Assembly (NCBI GenBank): GCA_050692555.1
Contig: JBOGVS010000008.1
Coordinates: 13,637-77,636, forward strand
Length of the DNA: 64,000 bases
Direction: 5' to 3'
DNA from: DAITPV01 sp050692555
Lineage (GTDB): Bacteria > Actinomycetota > UBA4738 > CALAEC01
Of this stretch, positions 43,634 to 51,418 are shown piece after piece. How positions within the stretch are numbered: position 1 is the stretch's first letter; each line of letters begins with the position of its first letter. The notes under the pieces are model-generated. The model saw only the letters and a program-made list of their open reading frames with translations, searched no databases and was not told the origin of the DNA. The translations under genes and the position numbers were made by a program.

Positions 43634-43657
43634 AGACCTCCGGCCGGAGGTCTTTTT
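43634..43657 (+). terminator. trp attenuator (intrinsic terminator)
   Basis: AGACCTCC (43634-43641), loop GGCC, GGAGGTCT (43646-43653): a perfect 8-bp stem running into TTTTT and a further T-rich stretch. An upstream pairing is possible between about 43577-43591 and 43617-43633 (CCTCGGGTGGGGCGG with the complement of CCGCACCACTCGAGG), which could act as the competing 1:2 or antiterminator helix. Confidence 0.85.
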
Positions 43658-43677
43658 CCTTTTCCGAGGAGCTTCCG

Positions 43678-44916
43678 ATGCGCACCGCCGAGAAGATCAT
43701 CGCCACCGACCTGGTGACCCCGCTGGGGGCCTACCTCCGTCTGCGCGGCCTCGGGTCCTCGTTCCTGCTGGAGTCCGTGGAGCGGGGGAGGCTGGGCCGG
43801 CACAGCTTTGTGGGGTACGGGCGCCGGACCGTTCCGTTCGAGGAAGCCGAGCGGGTGCTGGCGGACGGCACGCCGGTGGTCGGCTACCTCGGGTACGACC
43901 ACGTGAGCCGGCTGGAACCCGTGTCGCTCCCGGAAGCGGGCCCCGGACTTCCCGAGAGCATGTTCGTCGTGGCCGACGTGCTGATCCGCTTCGATCATGC
44001 CGCTGGGGTGGCCGAGGTCCTGGCGGGGGATCCCCACGAGGTGGGCGAGCTCATGGACGCCCCGGCCCCCAGCTCGGCGGCGCTGAACCGTCCCCCGTCC
44101 GGACCCGTCCAGCGGTTCCCTGACGCCGGTCGCTACCGCGAGGCCGTCGTCCGGATCAAGGGACATATCCGGGCGGGGGACGTCTACCAGGCCGTGCTCT
44201 CCCAACGCGCCGACCGGCCCACGGGGGCCTCCGCGGTGGAGCTGTACCGGAGCCTCCGCCGCATCAACCCCTCCCCGTACCTGTTCCTCCTCGAGCTGGG
44301 AGAGCTGTCGCTGATCGGCTCCTCGCCGGAGACGTTGGTGAAGCTGGAGGGCCGGCGAGCCAGCGTGAACCCCATCGCCGGCACCACGCCCAGAGCTCCC
44401 GGGGACGGCGAGCTGTTGCTCCGATCGGAAAAGGATCGCGCGGAGCACGTGATGCTGGTGGACTTGGGCCGCAACGACCTGTCGCGGGTGTGCACCGCGG
44501 GCACGGTCCGGGTCTCGCGGTTCCTCGAGCCGGAGCGATACTCCCACGTCACTCACCTGGTCTCCGAGGTCGCCGGGGACCTCCCCGATGACGTGGCCCC
44601 CTTCGACCTCCTGCGGGCGTGCTTCCCGGCGGGGACCGTCACCGGGGCTCCCAAGGTCCGGGCCATGCAGCTCATCTCGGAGATCGAGGGCTACCGGCGC
44701 GGTCCGTACGGCGGCGCGGTCGGCTACGCGCTTCCCGGCGGATCGCTGGACACCGCCATCGCCATCCGGACGATCGTGCTGGCCGACGGAGTGGCCCGGC
44801 TTCAGGCCGGGGCGGGGATCGTGGCCGATTCCGATCCCCAGGCAGAGCACCGGGAGTGCCTGTCGAAGCTGGCGGCACTCGAGGCCGCCGTGGACGACGC
44901 GGAGTCCCGGTCGTGA
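43678..44916 (+). CDS. trpE: Anthranilate synthase component I
   Basis: 412 residues. It makes anthranilate from chorismate using ammonia delivered by TrpG. The tryptophan-feedback motif is kept as FLLESVE near residue 33, and the catalytic half has IKGHIRAGDVYQAVLSQRAD, LIGSSPETLVKLEG, NPIAGTTPRAPGD, HVMLVDLGRNDLSRVC and FPAGTVTGAPKVRAMQLISE. The N-terminal part is about 80 residues shorter than the common 500-residue form. ATG 43678 lies 20 bp after the attenuator with CGAGGAGC as ribosome site. Its stop overlaps trpG. Confidence 0.93.
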   Translation: MRTAEKIIATDLVTPLGAYLRLRGLGSSFLLESVERGRLGRHSFVGYGRRTVPFEEAERVLADGTPVVGYLGYDHVSRLEPVSLPEAGPGLPESMFVVADVLIRFDHAAGVAEVLAGDPHEVGELMDAPAPSSAALNRPPSGPVQRFPDAGRYREAVVRIKGHIRAGDVYQAVLSQRADRPTGASAVELYRSLRRINPSPYLFLLELGELSLIGSSPETLVKLEGRRASVNPIAGTTPRAPGDGELLLRSEKDRAEHVMLVDLGRNDLSRVCTAGTVRVSRFLEPERYSHVTHLVSEVAGDLPDDVAPFDLLRACFPAGTVTGAPKVRAMQLISEIEGYRRGPYGGAVGYALPGGSLDTAIAIRTIVLADGVARLQAGAGIVADSDPQAEHRECLSKLAALEAAVDDAESRS

Positions 44917-45557
44917 TCCTGCTGATCGACAACTACGACTCATTCACCTACAACCTCGCGCACCTTCTCGCCTCAGAGGGCGCAGAGGTCCGGGTGGTGC
45001 GCAACGATCGCATCACCGCGGATGAGGCGGAGCGCCTGGGCCCCTCGCATCTGGTGGTCTCCCCGGGCCCGGGGCGGCCATCCGACGCCGGAAGCACGCC
45101 GGAGATCGTCCGCCGCCTGAGCCCGAGGATCCCCACGCTCGGCGTGTGCCTGGGGCACCAGGCCATCGTGGAGGCGTTCGGCGGCCGGGTGGGCCCCGCC
45201 AAGCGTCTGGTCCACGGGAAGGCCAGCGCCATCGACCACGACGGGAGGGGACTGTTCCACGGCCTGCCCCGGCCCTTGGAGGGCGGCCGGTACCACTCGC
45301 TGGCCGCGGGCGAAGTCCCCTCCGACCTGGAGGTGTCGGCCAGGAGCGAGGACGGCGAGGTCATGGCGGTCCGGCACCGGCGCCTCCCGGTCGACGGCCT
45401 GCAGTTCCACCCCGAGTCGGTGCTCACGCCGCTCGGGCCGTCCATCGTCAAGAGGTTTCTCGACGGGGGGGCTCGGGGGGGTAGCTCGCCCGGTTCCGTC
45501 CCGACTGTGCATCACCCGGCGAGCGGACCCCCCCAAGAGAAAAGGAGGGAGCGATGA
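44913..45557 (+). CDS. trpG: Anthranilate synthase component II (glutamine amidotransferase)
   Basis: 214 residues, class I amidotransferase: VILLIDNYDSFTYNLAHLLA, VVSPGPGRPSDAG, nucleophile Cys in LGVCLGHQAIVEAFGG, and His-Glu in GLQFHPESVLTP. The GTG start overlaps trpE. After the normal end (SIVKRFL near residue 184) the frame continues for about 30 odd residues (DGGARGGSSPGSVPTVHHPA) because copy B of the structured repeat is inserted there; the tail ends at the TGA that overlaps the trpD ATG. The tail is probably a by-product of that insertion. Confidence 0.92.
   Translation: MILLIDNYDSFTYNLAHLLASEGAEVRVVRNDRITADEAERLGPSHLVVSPGPGRPSDAGSTPEIVRRLSPRIPTLGVCLGHQAIVEAFGGRVGPAKRLVHGKASAIDHDGRGLFHGLPRPLEGGRYHSLAAGEVPSDLEVSARSEDGEVMAVRHRRLPVDGLQFHPESVLTPLGPSIVKRFLDGGARGGSSPGSVPTVHHPASGPPQEKRRER
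45465..45534 (+). repeat. Structured repeat, copy B (inside trpG 3' end, before trpD)
   Basis: Arms GCTCGCC (45484-45490) and GGCGAGC (45518-45524) lie 27 bases apart, flanked by a G-run and by ACCCCCC, which extend the stem after a two-base mismatch. The interior shares CGTCCCG and CATCACC with copy A. It lies in the coding tail of trpG, 20 bp ahead of trpD, so it could influence transcription or mRNA stability within the operon. Confidence 0.75.
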
Positions 45558-46582
45558 TCACCACCGCACTGGCACGGCTGCTGGAGGGTCAGGACCTGTC
45601 GCGGGCGGAGGCCCGGGAGGTCACGGACCAGATCATGCGAGGGGAAGCCACGCCCGCCCAGATCGGCGGCTTCCTCATCGCGTTACGGATGAAGGGCGAG
45701 ACCGCCGACGAGATCGCCGGATGTGCGGAGGGAATGAGAGCGCACGCCCTTTCGGTTCGTCCCCAGCGCGAGGACGTCATCGACACCGCCGGCACCGGGG
45801 GGGACGGCGCGGGGACGATCAACATCTCCACGTCTGCCGCCCTGGTAGCCGCGGCGGCGGGGGCCGCGGTGGCCAAGCACGGCAACCGGGCGGTCTCCTC
45901 GGCCAGCGGCTCGGCCGACGTGCTGGAGGCCTTGGGATTCGACCTCGATCTCGAGCCGGACCGGATCGCTCGGTCCATCGACGACCTGGGATTCGGATTC
46001 CTGTTCGCCCCGGCCCACCACCCGGCCATGCGACACGCCGGGCCGGTGCGCAAGGAGCTGGCCACCAGGACGGTGTTCAACGTCCTGGGCCCGCTGACGA
46101 ACCCGGCCGGGGCCGGAGCCCAGGTGATCGGGGTGTACGCGCAGTCGCTGGTGCCCACCATCGCGGAGGTGCTGTCGCGATTGGGCTCCCGGCATGCCCT
46201 GGTGTTCCACGGGGCCGGGGGGATCGACGAGCTGTCACCGGCCGGACCGAACCTCGTGTACGAGGTGATCGGAGACCGGGTGCGCGAGAGCGCGGTGGAT
46301 CCCGCGGACCTGGGGCTTCCTCGCTGTGACCCCGCCGACCTCTCCGGCGGCACGCCGCACGAGAACGCCGCCGACATCCATCGCATCCTGGAGGGCGCAC
46401 CCGGCCCGAAGCGCGACGCTGTCCTCCTGAATGCCGCCGCGGCGCTCCGGGTCGCGGGGATCGCGTCGGATCTGGCCGAGGGGCTGGCCGCGGCCGCCGA
46501 AGCGGTGGACTCTGGCGCCGCAGCCGACCGTCTGGAGGCCCTGGTGGCGTTCACCTCGGCCGAAGCTCGGGCCGCGTCGTGA
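45554..46582 (+). CDS. trpD: Anthranilate phosphoribosyltransferase
   Basis: 342 residues. It joins anthranilate to phosphoribosyl pyrophosphate. Motifs: RAEAREVTDQIMRGEATPAQ, DTAGTGGDGAGTINISTSAA, AKHGNRAVSSASGSADVLEA, FAPAHHPAMRHAGPVRKELA and NVLGPLTNPAGAGAQVIGVY. ATG 45554 has AAAGGAGGGAG upstream and overlaps the trpG stop. The stop overlaps the trpCF start. Confidence 0.95.
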   Translation: MITTALARLLEGQDLSRAEAREVTDQIMRGEATPAQIGGFLIALRMKGETADEIAGCAEGMRAHALSVRPQREDVIDTAGTGGDGAGTINISTSAALVAAAAGAAVAKHGNRAVSSASGSADVLEALGFDLDLEPDRIARSIDDLGFGFLFAPAHHPAMRHAGPVRKELATRTVFNVLGPLTNPAGAGAQVIGVYAQSLVPTIAEVLSRLGSRHALVFHGAGGIDELSPAGPNLVYEVIGDRVRESAVDPADLGLPRCDPADLSGGTPHENAADIHRILEGAPGPKRDAVLLNAAAALRVAGIASDLAEGLAAAAEAVDSGAAADRLEALVAFTSAEARAAS

Positions 46583-47745
46583 GCCGGTTCCGGGACGCGC
46601 TGGCCGGTGCCGGCCTGGCCGCGATCGCCGAGATCAAGCGGCGGTCGCCGTCGGCCGGCGACCTCCGGCCCGGTGCGGACGCCGGAGCGCTGGCGGCATC
46701 GTTCGAGCGCTCGGGAGCTGCTGCGATCTCGGTCCTGCTGGACGAACGGTTCGGCGGACGGCTGGAGGACGTTCGCGTCGCCCGGGCGCGGACCTCGGTG
46801 CCCCTGCTGGCCAAGGGATTCTTCCGGCGAGAGGCTCGTTTGGACGCCATCCGGGCCGCAGGTGCCGACGCCGTGCTCCTGATCCTGCGGGACCTCGACG
46901 ACGACACCCTGGCCCGGCTCCAGGCTCGGGCCAGGGTGCTGGGGATGGACGCGTTGGTCGAGGTCCACGACCGGGCCGAGCTGGACAGAGCTATCAGATT
47001 GGGGGCCGATCCCATCGGCGTCAACGCCAGGGATCTCCACACGTTCCTTGTCGATCGGAGGGTCCAGCTCGAGCTGGTGGCCGCGGCGCCTAGGGACCGG
47101 GTGGTGGTGGCCGAGAGCGGAGTGAGCACCCGGGCGCACGGTGCCGCCGCGGAGCTGGCCGGGGCCGATGCGGTCCTGGTGGGGACGGTCTTGATGCGGG
47201 CGGTGGACCCGGGGGCCGCGCTCCGCGATCTGCTGGCTCGTCCGCTGGTGAAGGTGTGCGGCGTGACTCGCGAGGAGGACGTCGACGCGGCCCGGGCCGC
47301 CGGCGCCGATCTGGTGGGGTTCGTCCTGGCCGACAGTCCCCGCCGGGTCGCCGAGCCACTGCCGGTGCCGGACGACGTGCTGTCGGTGGCGGTGTTCGTC
47401 GGCCAGGCCGGGGAGACCGGGACGGACCTGATCCAGCGGTACGACGGGGTCAACGGCCATCGGTCGCGTGACGGCGAGCTTCGCCGCGGCGGCGAGCGGG
47501 TGGCTGCGGTCGTCGATCTCCCGTGGCTGGGGGAGGACCCCGGACATCTGGACCGCGCTTCTCGGGTCCCGGGCCGGGTCATGCTGGCCGGTGGCCTTCA
47601 CTCTGGGAACGTGCGTCGGGCGGTCACGGCGGTTCGCCCGTGGTGCGTGGACGCTGCCCGGGGACTGGAGTCCGCTCCCGGGATCAAGGACCACAGTAAG
47701 GTGCGGGCCTTCGTCTTGGCGGTCCGGGAACCGGTGAGGCCATGA
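46579..47745 (+). CDS. trpCF: Fused indole-3-glycerol-phosphate synthase and short TrpF domain
   Basis: 388 residues. Residues 1-220 are TrpC: IAEIKRRSPSAGDLRPGADA, AGADAVLLILRDLDDDTLAR, GVNARDLHTFLVD and VVVAESGVSTRA; the N-terminal helical cap is about 40 residues shorter than usual, and the KDF motif reads KGF. Residues about 223-388 are TrpF: LVKVCGVTREEDVDAARAAG with the catalytic Cys, and RVMLAGGLHSGNVRRAV, ESAPGIKDHSKV. The centre lacks the usual LLD..GGTG.xFDW stretch, so the isomerase domain is about 35 residues short and its activity is uncertain. GTG start overlaps trpD, stop overlaps trpB. Confidence 0.9.
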   Translation: MSRFRDALAGAGLAAIAEIKRRSPSAGDLRPGADAGALAASFERSGAAAISVLLDERFGGRLEDVRVARARTSVPLLAKGFFRREARLDAIRAAGADAVLLILRDLDDDTLARLQARARVLGMDALVEVHDRAELDRAIRLGADPIGVNARDLHTFLVDRRVQLELVAAAPRDRVVVAESGVSTRAHGAAAELAGADAVLVGTVLMRAVDPGAALRDLLARPLVKVCGVTREEDVDAARAAGADLVGFVLADSPRRVAEPLPVPDDVLSVAVFVGQAGETGTDLIQRYDGVNGHRSRDGELRRGGERVAAVVDLPWLGEDPGHLDRASRVPGRVMLAGGLHSGNVRRAVTAVRPWCVDAARGLESAPGIKDHSKVRAFVLAVREPVRP

Positions 47746-48860
47746 AGACGGCTTCCGATCTGGCCTACGGCGGGCGATACGTGCCCGAGACCCTGGTGCC
47801 GGCGCTCGACGACCTCGATCGGTCGTGGCGGGCCGCCCGGCAGGATCCCGCCTTCCTGGCGGAGCTGGAGCGGCTGCGGCGGACCTACTCGGGGAGGCCG
47901 ACGCCGCTGTATCTGGCCGAACGGCTGGCTCCGGGCCGTCGGCTCTACCTCAAGCGGGAGGATCTGTGCCACACGGGCGCCCACAAGATCAACAACGCCC
48001 TGGGGCAAGCCCTGTTGGCGGTGCGCCTAGGCAAGACCCGCGTCGTCGCCGAGACCGGCGCCGGGCAGCACGGCGTGGCGGTGGCCACCGTGTGCGCCCG
48101 GTTCGGACTGACGTGCGTCGTGTACATGGGCTCGGAGGACATCCGCCGTCAGCAGCCCAATGTGCTCCGGATGGGGATGCTCGGCGCGGAGGTGCGCCCG
48201 GTGGAGTTTGGCACGCGGACCCTCAAGGAGGCGGTGTCGGAGGCCATCCGGGACTGGATCTCAAACGTGGAGACCACGCACTACCTGATCGGCTCGTGCG
48301 TCGGTCCGGCCCCGTACCCGGAGATCGTGGGGGAGTTCCAGGCGGTGATCGGTCGGGAGGCCCGGGCCCAGGTGCTGGAGGCGGAGGGCCGTCTCCCGGA
48401 CGCAGCGATTGCCTGCGTGGGCGGGGGATCCAACGCCATCGGGTTGTTCGCCGGCTTCCGCGACGACGCCTCGGTCCGACTGATCGGGGTGGAGGCGGCT
48501 GGGGCCGCCAGCCTCAACGCGGGGCGGCCGGCGATCCTCCACGGGTCGCGGTCGTTCGCCCTGGCCGACGACGACGGGCAGATCCTCGATGCCCAATCGA
48601 TCTCGGCGGGGCTGGACTACCCGGGGGTTGGTCCGGAGCACGCCGCGCTGCGCGACGCCGGTCGAGCCCAGTACCTGACCGCCACGGACGCAGAGGCCGT
48701 GGCTGCGTTCCATCTCCTGGCCCGGCGAGAGGGAATCCTGCCGGCCCTGGAGCCGGCCCACGCCCTGGCCCGAGCCCTGGACCTCGATGCGGAGGTCGTG
48801 GTGGTGGGGCTGTCCGGCCGGGGCGACAAGGACCTGGGAGTGGTGACTGGTGCGCGCTGA
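47742..48860 (+). CDS. trpB: Tryptophan synthase beta chain
   Basis: 372 residues, slightly shorter than the 390-400 common in the TrpB1 group. PLP lysine in CHTGAHKINNALGQALLAVR, TGAGQHGVAVATVCARFGL, GSEDIRRQQPNVLRMGMLGA, phosphate loop CVGGGSNAIGLFAGF and the C-terminal LSGRGDKDLG are all present. It condenses indole and serine to tryptophan with TrpA. ATG overlaps the trpCF stop. Confidence 0.95.
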   Translation: MKTASDLAYGGRYVPETLVPALDDLDRSWRAARQDPAFLAELERLRRTYSGRPTPLYLAERLAPGRRLYLKREDLCHTGAHKINNALGQALLAVRLGKTRVVAETGAGQHGVAVATVCARFGLTCVVYMGSEDIRRQQPNVLRMGMLGAEVRPVEFGTRTLKEAVSEAIRDWISNVETTHYLIGSCVGPAPYPEIVGEFQAVIGREARAQVLEAEGRLPDAAIACVGGGSNAIGLFAGFRDDASVRLIGVEAAGAASLNAGRPAILHGSRSFALADDDGQILDAQSISAGLDYPGVGPEHAALRDAGRAQYLTATDAEAVAAFHLLARREGILPALEPAHALARALDLDAEVVVVGLSGRGDKDLGVVTGAR

Positions 48861-49584
48861 GGGGAAGACGCTGGCCGTCTACCTGATGGCCGGCCCGCAA
48901 GCTCCCGCGCTGGCCGACGCCGCGGTGGAGGGGGGCGCCGACCTCCTGGAGATCGGGTTCCCCTTCTCGGATCCCCTGGCCGACGGACCGGTGATCAGAC
49001 AGGCGGCCGAGCGGGCCTTGGCCGAGGGCATGGGACCGGCCAGATGCCTGGAGTGTCTGGCCGAGATCCGTTCACGGGTGGAGGTGCCGCTGGTCCCGAT
49101 GACCTATTCCTCGATCCTGGAGGCGTATGGATGGGACCGGTTCCCCGCCGATACCCGCCGGGCCGGGGCGACCTCCCTGATCGTGGCCGACCTTCCTTCC
49201 GACTCGATGCCCGGGCTCCCACGAGTCCACCTGGTGGCCCCGACGTCCCCCGACGAGAGAATCCGGATGGCCGCCGAGAGGACCGATGGCTGGCTGTACC
49301 TGGTCTCGGTGACCGGGACCACCGGACCTCGTCGCGATCCACCGGCCCGGCTGCCTGTCCTGGCGCGCCGGGTCCGGGCGGTCACGGATGTGCCCGTGCT
49401 CGCGGGGTTCGGCATCGCCACCGCTGAGCACGCCGCCCGCGCTGCCGAGCTGGTGGACGGTGTAGTGGTCGGCTCCCGGGCCATCGAGGTGGCCACGGAA
49501 GAAGGTCCCGCCGGGCTCCGCTCGTTCGTGACCTCCCTCCGGGAGGCCCTCGGAGTCGTCGTGGTGGGGGGCTCGGGAGGGTAG
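48850..49584 (+). CDS. trpA: Tryptophan synthase alpha chain
   Basis: 244 residues. Catalytic Glu and Asp are in LLEIGFPFSDPLADGPVIRQ, the phosphate site in VLAGFGIATAEHAARA and VDGVVVGSRAIE; VTGTTGPR is the usual VTGxTG. It releases indole from indole glycerol phosphate. GTG 48850 lies inside the end of trpB. The last residues GGSGG and the stop TAG come from copy C of the structured repeat, exactly as at the end of the crotonase gene. Confidence 0.94.
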   Translation: MRAEGKTLAVYLMAGPQAPALADAAVEGGADLLEIGFPFSDPLADGPVIRQAAERALAEGMGPARCLECLAEIRSRVEVPLVPMTYSSILEAYGWDRFPADTRRAGATSLIVADLPSDSMPGLPRVHLVAPTSPDERIRMAAERTDGWLYLVSVTGTTGPRRDPPARLPVLARRVRAVTDVPVLAGFGIATAEHAARAAELVDGVVVGSRAIEVATEEGPAGLRSFVTSLREALGVVVVGGSGG

Positions 49585-49632
49585 CTCGCCACGAGGCGCT
49601 CGGCGATGACATCAACCGGCGAGCGGACCCCC
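49566..49632 (+). repeat. Structured repeat, copy C (trpA 3' end)
   Basis: Arms GCTCGCC (49584-49590) and GGCGAGC (49618-49624), again 27 bases apart, with flanking G-run and ACCCCC. The interior begins with a CGAG-GCG-CTCG hairpin and contains CATCAACC. The trpA stop TAG (49582-49584) lies in the 5' arm. As it ends the trp operon it may work as a terminator or mRNA 3' end. Confidence 0.75.
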
Positions 49633-49670
49633 GATAGACGGGCAACCTACCCGCCGGTAGTCTGTCGCCC

Positions 49671-50231
49671 ATGCCATTGGTACAGCCGGGCGACGCTGCG
49701 CCCGCCTCGGAGGTCCTCGACGTCGAGGGCCGGCCCGTACGCCTGTCCGCGTTCTGGCACGAGCGACCGGCGGTCCTGGCGTTCCTGCGCCACTTCGGCT
49801 GATCGTTCTGCCGTGCATATGTCGCGCAGTTGCGTGACGATCGAGAGCGGTTCGAACAGGCCGGAGCGAAGGTCGTCTTGATCGGGCTGGGCCGGCCGGA
49901 CCAAGCCGCGTTCTTCTGTGACCGTGCCGGTGTCCCGTTCGCCTGCATGACCAGCCCGGACCGGTCGGCTCACCGCGCCTACGGGCTCCGGCGAGGGACC
50001 CTGAACCAGGTCACTGGGCCCCGGATGTGGGGGCCGTGGCTTCGGAACCAGCTCTCCGGGCTGCACCAGGGTCGGTTCGGGCAGGGCGACGTGGCCCAGC
50101 TCTCGGGGACCTTCGTGGTGGACGCCGGAGGTGTGGTCCGGTACGCGTATCGCGCTCAGCGGTCGAGCGACAATCCGCCGAACCGCGAGGTGCTGGCCGC
50201 GGTGGCGCTGGCGGCCACGGAGCGCACGTGA
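49671..50231 (+). CDS. Probable selenoprotein: AhpC/TSA-type peroxiredoxin-like, UxxC site
   Basis: Read through an in-frame TGA at 49800-49802 the gene gives 186 residues of the AhpC/TSA_2 (peroxiredoxin-like 2) type: PGDAAPASEVLDVEGRPVRL, VLAFLRHFG, then U-S-F-C-R where relatives have C-x-x-C. The reading frame stays open and protein-like on both sides (VAQLRDDRERFEQAGAKVVL, LSGTFVVDAGGVVRYAYRA). A hairpin typical of bacterial SECIS follows the TGA. Selenocysteine at position 44 would be the peroxidatic or redox residue. The alternative is a nonsense mutation or base error. The stop overlaps the next gene (GTGA). Selenium genes are not in the window. Confidence 0.75.
49800..49842 (+). promoter_or_regulatory. 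SECIS-like hairpin after the in-frame TGA
   Basis: GATCGT (49801-49806) pairs perfectly with ACGATC (49837-49842); inside, CTGC (49808-49811) pairs with GCAG (49826-49829), leaving an apical loop of about 9-14 bases that contains GU. The hairpin begins within the TGA, the placement used by bacterial SelB-dependent SECIS elements. Prediction by eye. Confidence 0.5.
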
Positions 50232-51118
50232 GCGACCGGTGCTTGATCACCTGCGCCGTCTCCGGCGCCGTGGCCAACAAGCAGCAGTGCCCGGGCATCC
50301 CGTACACGCCGGAGGAGTACGCCAAGGAGGTCCGCCGGGCCCGGGACGCCGGGGCCTCGATGGTCCACATCCACGCCCGGGAGCCGAACGGGACGCCCAC
50401 GGTGGCGGTGGAGCACTACCGGGCCATCACCCAGGCCATCCTGGCGGAGACCCCGGACATCATCGTGAACTACTCCACCGGATGGGTGGGGTTGCCGATG
50501 GCCGAGCGGGTCGACCACATCACGGAGCTCCGACCGGAGATCGGGGCGCTCAACATGGGGTCGATGAACTACGCGAAGTACTCACCGAAGCGCAAGGGGT
50601 TCGTGTTCAACTTCGTGTTCGAGAATCACTTCGACGACATCATCTTCTTGCTCCAGCGGATGAAGGACGCGGGCGTGAAGCCGGAGTGCGAATGCTTCGA
50701 CGTCGGCCACGTGGAGTCGGCGGAGCCGCTCGTCGACCTGGGAGTGCTCTCGCCCCCGATCCAGTTCTCCCTGATCCACGGCGTGCTGGGCGGGATCTCC
50801 GCCACCGCCCGCAACGTGGCCCACATGTCCAGCGTGGTGCCCCAGGGCTCGACGTGGGGAGTGATCGCCATCAGCCGGGACCAGTGGACCATGGTCGGTG
50901 CCGCGGCGGCCCTGGGGGGCAACGTCCGGGTGGGGTTCGAGGACAACTTCTACCTTCCCTCCGGGGACATGGCCTCCTCCAACGGCGAGCTGGTGGAGGC
51001 GGCCGCCCAGATCGTCCGGCTCCAGGGCCGCGAGGTCGCCGATCCGGTCGAGGCCAGGGCCATCCTGTCGCTGCCGGCGGACCCGGATCGCATGGCGGTG
51101 ATGGGGAGCTCCGGGTGA
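50228..51118 (+). CDS. Beta-keto acid cleavage enzyme (BKACE, DUF849)
   Basis: 296 residues. The family (3-keto-5-aminohexanoate cleavage enzyme and relatives) splits beta-keto acids with acetyl-CoA using zinc. Visible: LITCAVSGAVANKQQCPGIP, MVHIHAREPNGTPT with the zinc H-x-H, IIVNYSTGWVG, ALNMGSMNYA, CECFDVGHVESAEPLVDLGV and GNVRVGFEDNFYLPSG. The beta-keto acid is unknown. GTG 50228 overlaps the selenoprotein stop and its own stop overlaps the biotin carrier, so three genes form a tight unit. The join with a carboxylase carrier suggests a pathway in which acyl-CoA is both carboxylated and cleaved. Confidence 0.88.
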   Translation: MSDRCLITCAVSGAVANKQQCPGIPYTPEEYAKEVRRARDAGASMVHIHAREPNGTPTVAVEHYRAITQAILAETPDIIVNYSTGWVGLPMAERVDHITELRPEIGALNMGSMNYAKYSPKRKGFVFNFVFENHFDDIIFLLQRMKDAGVKPECECFDVGHVESAEPLVDLGVLSPPIQFSLIHGVLGGISATARNVAHMSSVVPQGSTWGVIAISRDQWTMVGAAAALGGNVRVGFEDNFYLPSGDMASSNGELVEAAAQIVRLQGREVADPVEARAILSLPADPDRMAVMGSSG

Positions 51119-51327
51119 CCGAGGTCCTCTCCGAGATGGTGGCCAACGTGTGGAGGGTGATGGCCGCCGCCGGAGACGCCATCTCGGCGGGCGACCCTCT
51201 GGTCATCCTGGAGTCGATGAAGATGGAGATCCCGGTGGAGTCGCCCGCCGACGGCACCGTGCGAGAGATCCGGGTGCAGGAAGGCGGCGTCGTCCAGGAG
51301 GGCGACGTCATCGCCGTCATCGACTGA
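51115..51327 (+). CDS. Stand-alone biotin carboxyl carrier protein
   Basis: 70 residues, a single biotinyl domain. The biotinylated Lys is in VILESMKMEIPVESPADGTV (M-K-M), with the usual Gly/Ala-rich first strand (VWRVMAAAGDAISAGDP) and final VQEGDVIAVID. It has no fusion partner and would serve the biotin carboxylase at 12602 and carboxyltransferase at 15329 or a set elsewhere. GTG 51115 overlaps the BKACE stop. Confidence 0.93.
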   Translation: MTEVLSEMVANVWRVMAAAGDAISAGDPLVILESMKMEIPVESPADGTVREIRVQEGGVVQEGDVIAVID

Positions 51328-51418
51328 CCCCGGAGGGGCCCAGGCTCCCCGAATCCCGGATTCTTCAAGTCGCTCCCCCTTCCTTCCGAAACCTCCTCGA
51401 GAGACGAGGAGGATACGG

